Shown one piece after another: positions 1 through 8,049 of a stretch of 64,000 nucleotides of DNA; the stretch's first letter is position 1; every line of letters begins with the position of its first letter. The notes under the pieces were generated by a model, which saw nothing but the letters and a program-made list of their open reading frames with translations, had not been told where the DNA came from and made no database searches. The position numbers and the translations under genes were made by a program. Origin of the DNA: Parvibaculum sedimenti (GTDB lineage: Bacteria; Pseudomonadota; Alphaproteobacteria; Parvibaculales; Parvibaculaceae); assembly GCF_009184905.1 (NCBI RefSeq), contig NZ_WESC01000008.1, positions 124,001-188,000 of the forward strand. The letters run 5' to 3'.

Positions 1-350
1 CCGAGCGCCGCCTTGAAGGGGCTGATCATGTCGCCGATCACATATTCCGGCGCGTCATGCAGCAGCGCCGCGAGACGCCAGCGCATGGGCCAGCCGGGAC
101 GGAGGCGGGCGCAGATGTCGTCGACGAGGACGCAATGTTCGGCGACGGTGAAGGCGTGGTCGCCTTTCGTCTGGCCATTCCACCGGGCGACACGGGCGAG
201 CCCATGCGCTATGTCCTCAATCTCGATGTCGAGGGGCGAGGGATCGAGCAGGTCGAGCCGCCGTCCGCTCAGCATGCGCTGCCAGGCCCGGGGAGCTTTA
301 TGCTGTTTGCCATTCTTGCTGCGGGTCGGCTCGGCCATGATCTGTCCCAT
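1..350 (-). CDS. HD-domain phosphohydrolase, YfbR/HDDC2-like (partial, C-terminus off window)
   Basis: Reverse-strand reading frame open from the ATG at 350 to the left edge (116 complete codons). It shows the VAEHCVLV block near residues 69-76 (histidine metal ligand) and LLHDAPEYVIGD near 96-107, which carries the HD pair plus the following Glu and Gly-Asp. This arrangement is typical of 5'-deoxynucleotidases of the YfbR/HDDC2 type, which dephosphorylate deoxynucleoside monophosphates. An in-frame ATG at 338 is an alternative start. The gene diverges from the Lon-like protease gene, so 351-525 should hold both promoters. The distal part is not visible, so substrate is unknown. Confidence 0.75.
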   Translation of the reverse strand, partial: MGQIMAEPTRSKNGKQHKAPRAWQRMLSGRRLDLLDPSPLDIEIEDIAHGLARVARWNGQTKGDHAFTVAEHCVLVDDICARLRPGWPMRWRLAALLHDAPEYVIGDMISPFKAAL

Positions 351-525
351 TTCAGAAAGGCTGAAACTTAAGGCGAGGCCGCGGTCTTGTCACCAAGACG
401 CTCGGCCGGGCAAGGGGTTTGCCGGACGGCATCGATGGACATAGACTCCGGGGCCGAAGGAATTCGCCCCGATAAAAGTAATGCCGCGTCCGCTCGCGGC
501 TGGCAAAAGGCGACAAAGGAAAAGC

Positions 526-3057
526 ATGGCCGTCGATCCAATTCCGGTGGATCTTCTCTATCGCGCTTGCGATCTCACGCAGTTCACCTTCGACACGACG
601 GCCGAGCTCGAAGAGCTGCCCGGCCTCATCGGACAGGAGCGTGTGCTCGATGCGCTGAAATTCGGCACAGGCATCAAGCGGTACGGCTACAACCTTTTTG
701 TGCTCGGGCCGGATGGTGCGGGCAAGCATGAGGCGGTGACGCGCTTCCTGGGCACCGTCGCCGCGCGGCAGAAGGCGCCTTCCGACTGGGCCTATGTGAA
801 TAACTTTCAGGCGCCGAACAAGCCCATCGTGCTGGAGATCGCGGCGGGCTCCGCGCGGGCGCTGAAGGAGGGCATGGGCCGGCTCGTCGAGGAATTGAAG
901 GCGACCGTGCCGAGCGTCCTCGAAAGCGAGGAATATCAAAACCGCCGTCAGTCCATTGATGAGGAATATCGCGAACGGCAGGAACGGTCCTTCGAGGCGT
1001 TGCGCGAAAAGGCGGAAGGCGAAGGCATCGCCCTCCTGCGCACGCCGGCGGGCTTCGCGCTCGCCCCTGTTCATCGCGGCGACGGGCAGGAAGGCGAGGT
1101 GCTGAAGCCCGAAGAATTCAACAAGCTCCCCGAGGCCGAGCGCAAGCGCGTCGAGATGACGATACAGGGCCTGCAGAAGGAGCTCGCCGACATCCTCGAA
1201 CACATCCCCGGCTGGGAGAAAGAGCATCGCGGCCGCGTGCAAAAGCTCAACAGCGAAGTGGCGGAAAAGCTCGTCGAGCAGGCGATGCGCGACGTCAGGG
1301 CACGTTTCGACACCATGCCTGCGGTGCGCGACTGGCTTGCCACTGTCGCCGCCGATCTCATCGAGAATATCGCGATCTTCGCCACTCCCGGCGACCAGCA
1401 ACAGCAGCAGGCGATGCTGGCGATGCAGGCGATGGTGCAGGGACAAACGGTGCCCTTCGGCGCCCTCAATCCTCTTCGCCGCTATGAGGTGAATGTCGTT
1501 GTCGAGAACAACGATCTCAAGCGGCGCCCCGGCAGTTCGCCCTGGCAGGCTGAACCGGTGGTGGATGCGGGCGGCTATATCGGCGGCGGGGCGCCCATTG
1601 TCTATGAGGATCATCCGACGCTTCAGAACCTCGTCGGCCGCGTCGAGCACATACCTCAGATGGGCGCGCTCATCACCGACTTCATGCTGATCAGGAGTGG
1701 ATCGCTTCATCGCGCCAATGGCGGCTATCTGCTCATCGACGCGCTCAAGATCTTGCGCGAGCCGCTGGCATGGGATGCGCTGAAGCGCGCGCTTCATCGC
1801 CGTAAGGTTGTGATCGAATCGCCGGGCGAGTTCCTGAGCCTCGTCAGCACCGTGTCGCTCGAACCCGACCCGGTGCCGCTTGATCTCAAGGTCATTCTTC
1901 TGGGCGACCGCTATCTCTATTACGTGCTTTCGAATGCCGATCCGGAATTCGGCGAGCTGTTCAAGGTGGCGGCCGATTTCGACGACGAGTTCGATCGCGA
2001 GCCGGAAAACGATATTCTCTATGCGCGGCTGCTGGCGGGCCTCGCGCGGAAGGAAGAGCTTCTGCCGCTCGACAAATCGGCTGTCGGCCGCGTCATCGAG
2101 CGGGCGTCGCGGCTCGCGGAGGATGCGGAGAAAATCACCACGGCGGTGAGGCCGATCGCCGACCTTCTGCATGAAGCCGATTTTCTGGCGCGGCGGTATG
2201 AAGCGACGCGCATTTCCGCCAAACATATCGACGAGGCAGTGGATGCGCAGATCGCGCGGGCGGATCGCATGCGCGAGCGCAGCCTTGAAATGATCACGCG
2301 CGACATTGTGATGATCGACACCGAAGGCTCTGTCATCGGTCAGGTGAACGGTCTTTCCGTGCTCTCCATGGGCTCCGTTTCCTTCGGGCGGCCGAGCCGC
2401 ATCACGGCGCGGGTGCGCATGGGGATGGGCGGCTCGCGCGTTCTCGACATCGAGCGCGAGGTGGAGCTTGGCGGGCCCATTCATTCCAAGGGCGTGCTCA
2501 TTCTCTCGGGCTATCTCTCGGCGACCTTTCTGCCGGAAATCCCTTTCTCCATGAGCGCGAGCCTCGTCTTCGAACAGTCCTATGGCGGCGTCGATGGGGA
2601 CAGTGCATCCTCTGCGGAACTTTATGCGCTGATCTCGGCGCTGGCCGAGGTGCCGATCGAGCAGGGGCTCGCAGTCACAGGGTCGGTGAACCAGCTCGGC
2701 GAGGCGCAGGCGATCGGCGGCGTCAATGACAAGATCGAGGGATTCTTCGACATCTGCATGCGGCGCGGGCTGACGGGCGATCAGGGCGTACTGATCCCCG
2801 CGGCCAACGTGAAGCATCTGATGCTCAGGCAGGATGTGGTCGATGCAGTCGAGCGCGGCATGTTCGCGATCTATCCGGTGGAGCGCATCGAGGAAGGCGT
2901 CGAGCTTCTGATGGGCAAGCCCGCAGGCGCACGCGGGCCCGATGGAAAATTCACGCCGGGTAGCGTTTTCGCGCTTGCCGAGGCGCGGCTCGCCGCTTTC
3001 GCCGAGAACCAACGCCGTTTTGCTATGCGTCCTGCCGACAGCAACGGAAAGAAATAG
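526..3057 (+). CDS. Lon-like serine protease (S16) with degenerate AAA domain
   Basis: 843 aa from the ATG at 526, which has AAAGGAAAAG just upstream; an in-frame ATG at 481 lacks a clear ribosome site. The C-terminal S16 protease domain has the catalytic Ser693 in DGDSAS and Lys736 in GGVNDKIEG, 43 residues apart as in Lon. The N-terminal nucleotide-binding region has GPDGAGKH (61-68), where His replaces the usual Ser/Thr of Walker A, and GGYLLIDA as the likely Walker B remnant. This matches the COG1067 Lon-related family rather than classical LonA. Probably a cytoplasmic quality-control protease. It starts a rightward group with two universal stress proteins, which suggests a stress role. 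Certain as a Lon-family protein; ATP dependence is open. Confidence 0.92.
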   Translation: MAVDPIPVDLLYRACDLTQFTFDTTAELEELPGLIGQERVLDALKFGTGIKRYGYNLFVLGPDGAGKHEAVTRFLGTVAARQKAPSDWAYVNNFQAPNKPIVLEIAAGSARALKEGMGRLVEELKATVPSVLESEEYQNRRQSIDEEYRERQERSFEALREKAEGEGIALLRTPAGFALAPVHRGDGQEGEVLKPEEFNKLPEAERKRVEMTIQGLQKELADILEHIPGWEKEHRGRVQKLNSEVAEKLVEQAMRDVRARFDTMPAVRDWLATVAADLIENIAIFATPGDQQQQQAMLAMQAMVQGQTVPFGALNPLRRYEVNVVVENNDLKRRPGSSPWQAEPVVDAGGYIGGGAPIVYEDHPTLQNLVGRVEHIPQMGALITDFMLIRSGSLHRANGGYLLIDALKILREPLAWDALKRALHRRKVVIESPGEFLSLVSTVSLEPDPVPLDLKVILLGDRYLYYVLSNADPEFGELFKVAADFDDEFDREPENDILYARLLAGLARKEELLPLDKSAVGRVIERASRLAEDAEKITTAVRPIADLLHEADFLARRYEATRISAKHIDEAVDAQIARADRMRERSLEMITRDIVMIDTEGSVIGQVNGLSVLSMGSVSFGRPSRITARVRMGMGGSRVLDIEREVELGGPIHSKGVLILSGYLSATFLPEIPFSMSASLVFEQSYGGVDGDSASSAELYALISALAEVPIEQGLAVTGSVNQLGEAQAIGGVNDKIEGFFDICMRRGLTGDQGVLIPAANVKHLMLRQDVVDAVERGMFAIYPVERIEEGVELLMGKPAGARGPDGKFTPGSVFALAEARLAAFAENQRRFAMRPADSNGKK

Positions 3058-3059
3058 TC

Positions 3060-3983
3060 ATGGCGGAGAAGAAGGGAGCAGCCCCGCTTTCCGTTTCTCC
3101 TCCTAAGGGGGAAACCGCCGCTGCGCCTGTCGGGACACAAAAGACGCAAAGCCGCATCGTCGTCGGCCTCGACACCAATACTGCGGCGCGCGAGGCACTT
3201 TCGCTGGCGGCACGTCTGGCCGCCTCTGTCGATGCAAGGCTCAAGGGCGTCTTCGTCGAAGACGAAAATCTGCTTTCGCTTTGCGGCCTGCCTTTCGCGC
3301 GGGAAATCTCTTTCTCCGGCGAGGTGCGCCAGATAGATCATGAGCGCATGTTGCGGGCGATCCGGGCGCAGGCCGAGACGGCGCGGCGCGTCCTTCAGCG
3401 CATCGCCTCGGAAACGCATGTGGACTGGAGCTTCGACATAGCGCGCGGGCGCCCGCTGGCATCGCTCGCGGCATCCGTGACGTCCGAAGACACGCTCGTC
3501 ATTCGCTCCCCGGAGGGGACTGCGCGCGAAGTCGGCCGCGCCGTTCGCTCGGCGACACATGAAACGAAGGCCGATGTTCTGCTCGTCGCGCGGGGCGTCG
3601 CGGCGAGCGGTCTTTTCGGCGTCACGGCGTCGCGAGCGTCGGGCGCTGTGGTGCTGCAGCCGGCGCGGCCCATTGCCGCGGTCGATGACGGCTCCAGCAT
3701 CGGGCAGGCTTGCAGCGGCTTTGCGGCGGCGCTGGCGGCGCGGGCGGGGCTTCCCTTCTATCGACTGGCCCTGGGCGGGCGTGACCCGGCTGAAATCGCG
3801 GCGGCAGCGCGGCGGGCCCATGCGGGATTGATTGTCATCAATGCGGAAAGGCTCGGTAGCGACGAGGATGCCGCGAGGCTTTCGGCGGCAGCCGGATGCC
3901 CACTTCTTCTTCTTGGGGCCGGGCGTGAGCCACGGGGGCCTGCCATCAGTACAGAGAACAAAAACAGGGAGACCGGGCGATGA
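3060..3983 (+). CDS. Universal stress protein family-like protein, divergent
   Basis: 307 aa, starting 2 nt after the protease stop. After a Pro/Ala-rich leader of about 30 residues it has RIVVGLDTNTAAREALSLAA, the first strand and helix of a Usp fold, and later DTLVIRS and KADVLLVARG, consistent with Usp-like beta strands. A second, weaker repeat follows from about residue 200. The usual ATP-binding G-x2-G-x9-G(S/T) signature is not evident, so nucleotide binding is doubtful. It overlaps the next gene by 4 nt (ATGA), so the two are translationally coupled and may act together. Function unknown beyond the fold; the family assignment is moderately sure. Confidence 0.65.
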   Translation: MAEKKGAAPLSVSPPKGETAAAPVGTQKTQSRIVVGLDTNTAAREALSLAARLAASVDARLKGVFVEDENLLSLCGLPFAREISFSGEVRQIDHERMLRAIRAQAETARRVLQRIASETHVDWSFDIARGRPLASLAASVTSEDTLVIRSPEGTAREVGRAVRSATHETKADVLLVARGVAASGLFGVTASRASGAVVLQPARPIAAVDDGSSIGQACSGFAAALAARAGLPFYRLALGGRDPAEIAAAARRAHAGLIVINAERLGSDEDAARLSAAAGCPLLLLGAGREPRGPAISTENKNRETGR

Positions 3984-4840
3984 GCGTTCGCAAGATTCTC
4001 GTGCCGCTTTCGGGCGTGAGTGTTGAGGCCCCGGTGATCGGAACGGCGCTGGCCGCCGCGCGGAAATTCGGCGCGCAGGTGGTCGGCCTCTTCGTGAGGC
4101 CCGACCCGACGGAAGCCTTGCCCTATCTGGGCGACGGCGTTTCGGGTCAGGTTATCGAACAATTGATGACCGCGGCGAAGGAGGCATCCGATCTTTCCTC
4201 CTCCAAGGCGCGCGAGGCATTCGCCAATGCGGCGCAGACGGCGGGCGTGCCGCTTGTGCAGGAAGGCGGCGCGGGTACGCTGCCGTCTGCGCGTTTTCTC
4301 GACGTCACCGGCCACCGCGATGATGTGGTGGCGGCGCATGCGCAGCTCTCCGACATCATCGTTTTCGGCGAGGCGACATCCGGCGTAGCGGGCGGCAGCA
4401 CGCTTGAGGCGGCGATGATGAGCGCAGGTCGCCCGGTTCTGATCGCGCCCAAGACGGCGGTGCCCGCCATTGGCTGCACGGTCGCCATAGGCTGGGACGA
4501 CAGCCCCGTCGCCGCGCATGCCGTTACGGCGGCCATGCCCTTTCTCGACGAGGCGAAGAAGGTCATCATTTTCAGCATCGGCCGCAAGGAGCTCGATCCC
4601 GCGCCCGCCAGCATGCTTGCCGACTATCTCGCGCTGCATGGCGTCGTGGCCGATATCCATCTCGTCGAGGCGCAGGGCCAGCCCATCGGTAGTGTGCTGC
4701 TCTCAAATGCGGAAAAGGCGGGCGCCGATCTGCTAGTCGTCGGCGGCTACGGGCATAGCCGGCTTCGCGAATTCATTCTCGGCGGCGCGACGCAGCATAT
4801 CCGCTCGCACGCGACGATCCCGGTTCTGATGGCGCATTGA
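3980..4840 (+). CDS. Universal stress protein, tandem UspA domains
   Basis: 286 aa, with two Usp repeats. The first opens with VRKILVPLSGVSVEAPVIGT; the second begins near residue 165 (CTVAIGWDDSP). The C-terminal GGYGHSRLREFILGGATQHI matches the ATP-binding signature G-x2-G-x9-G(S/T), and the protein ends in IPVLMAH, the last strand of the fold. Cytoplasmic stress proteins of this kind bind ATP and accumulate on growth arrest or damage. The ATG overlaps the stop of the previous gene. Part of the Lon-like/Usp group. Confidence 0.88.
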   Translation: MSVRKILVPLSGVSVEAPVIGTALAAARKFGAQVVGLFVRPDPTEALPYLGDGVSGQVIEQLMTAAKEASDLSSSKAREAFANAAQTAGVPLVQEGGAGTLPSARFLDVTGHRDDVVAAHAQLSDIIVFGEATSGVAGGSTLEAAMMSAGRPVLIAPKTAVPAIGCTVAIGWDDSPVAAHAVTAAMPFLDEAKKVIIFSIGRKELDPAPASMLADYLALHGVVADIHLVEAQGQPIGSVLLSNAEKAGADLLVVGGYGHSRLREFILGGATQHIRSHATIPVLMAH

Positions 4841-4869
4841 TCCTCGCGCCGCATTGAAGGAAGAAAAAT

Positions 4870-5244
4870 ATGACTCTCTATCGCGTCCGCATGGTGCTGG
4901 CCCGCAACGATGAATTCCCGGAGGGCTCGAACGCCCATGGTTACGATCTCGTCGTGCCGCTTGACGAGGCGGGCAAGCTCGATCCCGTGTCCTGGAAGAA
5001 CCATACGAAGGATTGCATCGTGCATCGCTTCTGGGCGAACGCGGAAGACCGCCGCGGCATCCTGCGCCATTCGGGCAAGAACTGGTTCATCGACTACGAT
5101 ACGAAGACCGAGGGCGACGAAGAGCCCTTCTTCAAGCTCGAACGGCATGAGGTGAAGATTGGCGAATATCTCTCCGTCACGGAACCCGATGGCGACAGCC
5201 ACACGTTCCGCGTCGTCACTCTGGAGCCCTATGTGAAGAAGTGA
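4870..5244 (+). CDS. Conserved hypothetical protein, small acidic
   Basis: 124 aa, preceded by GAAGGAAGAA, a strong ribosome site. The sequence starts MTLYRVRMVLARNDEFPEG and has GYDLVVPLDEAGKLDP and HRFWANAEDRRGILRHSGKN blocks. No signal peptide or membrane segment. I do not recognise a named domain; it resembles small single-domain proteins of alphaproteobacteria. It is the last gene of the Lon/Usp group and is followed by a strong stem-loop terminator. Coding is well supported by codon usage and the ribosome site; function is unknown. Confidence 0.8.
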   Translation: MTLYRVRMVLARNDEFPEGSNAHGYDLVVPLDEAGKLDPVSWKNHTKDCIVHRFWANAEDRRGILRHSGKNWFIDYDTKTEGDEEPFFKLERHEVKIGEYLSVTEPDGDSHTFRVVTLEPYVKK

Positions 5245-5250
5245 CCCCCG

Positions 5251-5286
5251 CCCCGCCCACCTCGGCTCAGCCCGGGGTGGGCGGGG
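5251..5286. terminator. Bidirectional stem-loop terminator between convergent genes
   Basis: Perfect 11-bp inverted repeat, CCCCGCCCACC (5251-5261) and GGTGGGCGGGG (5276-5286), separated by a 14-nt loop. It lies between the stop codons of two convergent genes (5244 and 5296). There is no T-tract, as is common in GC-rich genomes. Confidence 0.7.
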
Positions 5287-5295
5287 GCGTAGCGC

Positions 5296-6420
5296 TTACG
5301 CCCGCTTCCGCAGCAGAATATTGCCGGCGGAATAGCCTGCCCCGAAGCTGCAGATCAGCGCGAGGTCGCCGGCTTTCAGGTCTTCATTGTATTTGCTGAA
5401 GGCGATGATCGAGCCGGCCGAGCTCGTATTCGCATATTCGTTGAGAATGTTCGGCTGTTCGCCGGGCTCCGGTTCGCGGCCGAGCACCTTCTTGCCGATC
5501 ATGTCGTTCATGCCCTTGTTGGCCTGATGGAGCCACATGCGTTTCAGATCTTTCGGGTCGAGGCCCATGTCGGCCATGTGCTCGAGAATGAGCTTCGAGA
5601 CCATCGGCACGACTTCCTTGAAAACCTTGCGGCCATCCTGAACGAAGAGCTTGTCCTTCGCGCCGATGCCTTCCGGCGTCGCGCGGTTGAGGAAGCCGAA
5701 ATTGTTGCGGATGTTGTTCGAGAACTTCGTCAGCAGGCGCGTACCGAGAACTTCCCACGCGCCCTTCGCGGTGCAGGTCTCCTCACGCTCGACGATCATG
5801 GCGGTGCAGACGTCGCCGAAGATGAAGTGGCTGTCGCGGTCGCGGAAGTTGAGGTGGCCCGAGCAGATTTCCGGATCGACGATGAGGACGCAGCGCACCG
5901 AGCCCGAGCGCAGCATGTCATAGGCGGTCTGGATCGCGAAGGTGGCCGACGAGCAGGCGACATTCATGTCGAAGCCGAAGCCCTCGATGCCGAGCAGGTC
6001 CTGCACTTCGACGGCGATGGCCGGATAGGGGCGCTCCAGGTTCGAGCAGGCAACGAGGACGGCGTCGATCTCGGCAGCGGTCTTGTTCGCCCGCGCCATC
6101 GCCTTCTTCGCGGCGTCGACCGCCATTTCGGCGAGAATGCCGGGTTCCTCGTTCGAACGCTGGCGCAGGCGCGGCGCCATGATCTCGGGATCGAGAATGC
6201 CTTCCTTGTTCATCACAAAGCGGGCTTCGATGCCGGATGCCTTCTGGATGAACTCCGCACTCGACTCGTTCAGCGGTTCGATCTCTCCCCTGGCAATCGC
6301 TTCTGCGTTCTTCTCGTTGAAGTTCCGGACGTAGGTATTGAAGGATTCGACGAGTTCCTGATTGCTGATCGAATTGGACGGCGTGAAGACACCGGTCCCG
6401 CTGATGACGACTTTTGTCAA
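5296..6420 (-). CDS. Beta-ketoacyl-ACP synthase III family protein (FabH-like, 374 aa)
   Basis: Thiolase-fold condensing enzyme with the FabH-type triad: Cys156 in NVACSSAT, His298 in WLHQANKG and Asn331 in NEYANTSSAG. It is longer than the usual 320-330 aa FabH and has an extended N-terminal half, like the Pseudomonas beta-ketodecanoyl-ACP synthase that primes fatty-acid synthesis from acyl-CoA. Predicted to condense an acyl-CoA with malonyl-ACP in the cytoplasm. It lies downstream of bactofilin and a structured non-coding segment on the same strand and ends at the shared terminator. Which acyl primer it uses cannot be told. Confidence 0.88.
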   Translation of the reverse strand: MTKVVISGTGVFTPSNSISNQELVESFNTYVRNFNEKNAEAIARGEIEPLNESSAEFIQKASGIEARFVMNKEGILDPEIMAPRLRQRSNEEPGILAEMAVDAAKKAMARANKTAAEIDAVLVACSNLERPYPAIAVEVQDLLGIEGFGFDMNVACSSATFAIQTAYDMLRSGSVRCVLIVDPEICSGHLNFRDRDSHFIFGDVCTAMIVEREETCTAKGAWEVLGTRLLTKFSNNIRNNFGFLNRATPEGIGAKDKLFVQDGRKVFKEVVPMVSKLILEHMADMGLDPKDLKRMWLHQANKGMNDMIGKKVLGREPEPGEQPNILNEYANTSSAGSIIAFSKYNEDLKAGDLALICSFGAGYSAGNILLRKRA

Positions 6421-6746
6421 TTGCTCACCTGATTATTGTCGGCACGATATCCGGCGGCCCGCGGGTTAGCTCCCGTTCTGGCTCGCCTGGAGGCAACGTC
6501 CCACCCCAGAATGGGCGCTAAACTAGAACACCCCGGTGATGGTTTCCACTCCCTAACCGTAATATGGGGCGTGGCGGGTGGAGCGCCGAAGGCGCCGAAC
6601 CCTTCTCAGGGCCAGCGTTCCGCTGCGTCGGGCCGGGTTCAGGTGGTTAATCACGAGGACGAGGTTCGCCGTCGCGGACACCGGCGTGCGCGCTCCCGGG
6701 AGAGCGTCGGAATACGCGCACGCAGGCTGGGTCCCCTTGCGTCGGC
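6421..6746. other. Gene-less, hairpin-rich segment; candidate structured RNA
   Basis: 326 bp without a credible coding frame. It holds several perfect stems: 6583-6587 with 6591-6595 (GAA loop); 6597-6602 with 6635-6640, enclosing 6613-6617 with 6621-6625; and 6684-6692 with 6715-6723 (9 bp) around a CTCCCGGGAG palindrome. CGCCTG at 6484-6489 can pair with CAGGCG at 6752-6757. The stems are symmetric, so strand is not fixed; both flanking genes run leftward. I found no tmRNA tag, SRP core or RNase P core. It could be a non-coding RNA or a long leader of the ketoacyl synthase gene. Confidence 0.45.
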
Positions 6747-7337
6747 CTATTCAGGCGATTCAACGGGACTTCTGGAGACAGGTGAAGCGGTCGACGACGT
6801 CGGACGGGCAACGACCGCGCCGGCTTCGGCGGCCTCCACCTGACCGGTCAGGCGGCCTCCCTGTTCGACCTTGAGCTCTCCATAACGGATCGTGCCGGTG
6901 ACCTTGCCGGTCGCGTTGATCGTCAGGCATTTGCGGACGACGAGCGTGCCGTCGAAGCGGCCCTGGATTTCCGCCTGATCGACGGTGGCCTCGCCGCGCA
7001 CTTCGCCTGTTTCGCTGATGGTGAGCGTTCCGCTTTCGATGGTCGCCTGCACGTCACCTTCGATAACAAGGCTGTCGCAGGACTCGATCTTGCCCTCGAG
7101 CCTCAATCCGCGGCCGACATGCAGATTGGCTGGCGTCGCGTTGGCGGAATAGGAGGGGGGGCTCTGAAGCGTTCGCACGGCTGGTTTCCTTATCTCGTAA
7201 GCGGGGGTCACTGCGCGATTGGCGGACGAAGCATCGCCCTCGGTCCGCGCCGTTTTCTCGACGATGCGAGTGCCAACTGGCGGCGACTTGTCTTCCGCCG
7301 GCTTTGAATCCGGCGTGTCCTTTGGGCGTTTGAACAT
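6747..7337 (-). CDS. Bactofilin (polymer-forming cytoskeletal protein)
   Basis: 196 aa. A disordered, charged N-terminal third precedes the bactofilin beta-helix from about residue 70 (NLHVGRGLRLEGKIESCDSL), with repeated short turns such as GDVQATIESGTLTISETGEV and GEATVDQAEIQGRFDG. The C-terminus is a Ser/Pro-rich tail. Bactofilins polymerise without nucleotide into membrane-associated filaments that organise cell-wall enzymes, stalks or cell shape. The start is preceded by AGGGAGG. No M23 peptidase gene, a frequent bactofilin partner, is adjacent. Confidence 0.88.
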   Translation of the reverse strand: MFKRPKDTPDSKPAEDKSPPVGTRIVEKTARTEGDASSANRAVTPAYEIRKPAVRTLQSPPSYSANATPANLHVGRGLRLEGKIESCDSLVIEGDVQATIESGTLTISETGEVRGEATVDQAEIQGRFDGTLVVRKCLTINATGKVTGTIRYGELKVEQGGRLTGQVEAAEAGAVVARPTSSTASPVSRSPVESPE

Positions 7338-7452
7338 CGTCCCAAGCCTCCCTACGTTGTGTTTCGATACGACGCGAAACTAGAGCGGCAACTTGACGTG
7401 CATGCGTCCACAATGTGGCGAAACAAGGCGAAGCGGAAATAGAGCCGTTATT

Positions 7453-8049
7453 TCAGCGTTTTTTTGAACGCGCGAGTTCTGCGCATTCCTTGTGTCGCGT
7501 GCATCCGATCATGTGATCGTTGACCATTCCGACGGCTTGCGCAAATGCATAAACGATTGTCGGGCCGCAAAAACGGAAGCCTTCGGCCTTCAGCGCCTTC
7601 GAGAGCTTCTTGCTCATCTCGGTTTCCGCCGGAACCTCGCGCATGTTTTTCCACCTGTTCTGCAGTGGTTTTCCGTCGACGAAGCTCCAGATGAAATTGG
7701 AAAAGCCATCACGATCCATAATATCGGCATAGGCGCGCGCGTTGCCGATGGTCGCTTCGATCTTGCCGCGATGGCGAATGATGCCTTCGTTCTTCAGAAG
7801 CTTTTCCACGCGGGCCGGCGTGTAGCGCGCGATGCGCTCCGGGTCGAAATTGTCGAAGGCTTCGCGAAAATTCTCGCGCTTGCGCAGAATGGTGATCCAC
7901 GAAAGGCCCGCCTGAAATCCGTCGAGGATCAGTTTTTCGAAAAGCGCGCGGTCGTCATACTCCGGTACGCCCCATTCGGTGTCGTGATAGGTGAGATAAA
8001 GCGGATCGGTGCCGGGCCATGCGCAGCCCGTTGTGGCTTCAGGCTTCAT
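7453..8049 (-). CDS. tag: DNA-3-methyladenine glycosylase I
   Basis: 198 aa. It has the family start (GCAWPGTDPLYLTYHDTEWG) and the four zinc ligands Cys9, His22, His179 and Cys183. The pocket region reads LILDGFQAGLSW, with Asp43 where E. coli Tag has catalytic Glu38. The enzyme removes 3-methyladenine from alkylated DNA and starts base-excision repair. Its ATG overlaps the end of ygfZ by 11 nt, so both are probably on one transcript. Identity is firm; the Glu-to-Asp change is conservative. Confidence 0.93.
   Translation of the reverse strand: MKPEATTGCAWPGTDPLYLTYHDTEWGVPEYDDRALFEKLILDGFQAGLSWITILRKRENFREAFDNFDPERIARYTPARVEKLLKNEGIIRHRGKIEATIGNARAYADIMDRDGFSNFIWSFVDGKPLQNRWKNMREVPAETEMSKKLSKALKAEGFRFCGPTIVYAFAQAVGMVNDHMIGCTRHKECAELARSKKR

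Noticed and set aside
352-3012. Long open frame (about 886 codons) on the minus strand
   Set aside because: It lies antisense to the Lon-like protease and its translation is rich in Arg/His/Ala with no family motif, as expected of a GC-rich shadow.
6421-6746. tmRNA, SRP RNA or RNase P RNA identity
   Set aside because: Neither the tag-coding end, the SRP GGAAGG-type core nor the RNase P GAGGAAAGTC core is present.
6436-6843. 135-codon plus-strand frame
   Set aside because: It runs into the bactofilin gene from the opposite strand, has no ribosome site and reads as low-complexity Arg/Gly/Ala.
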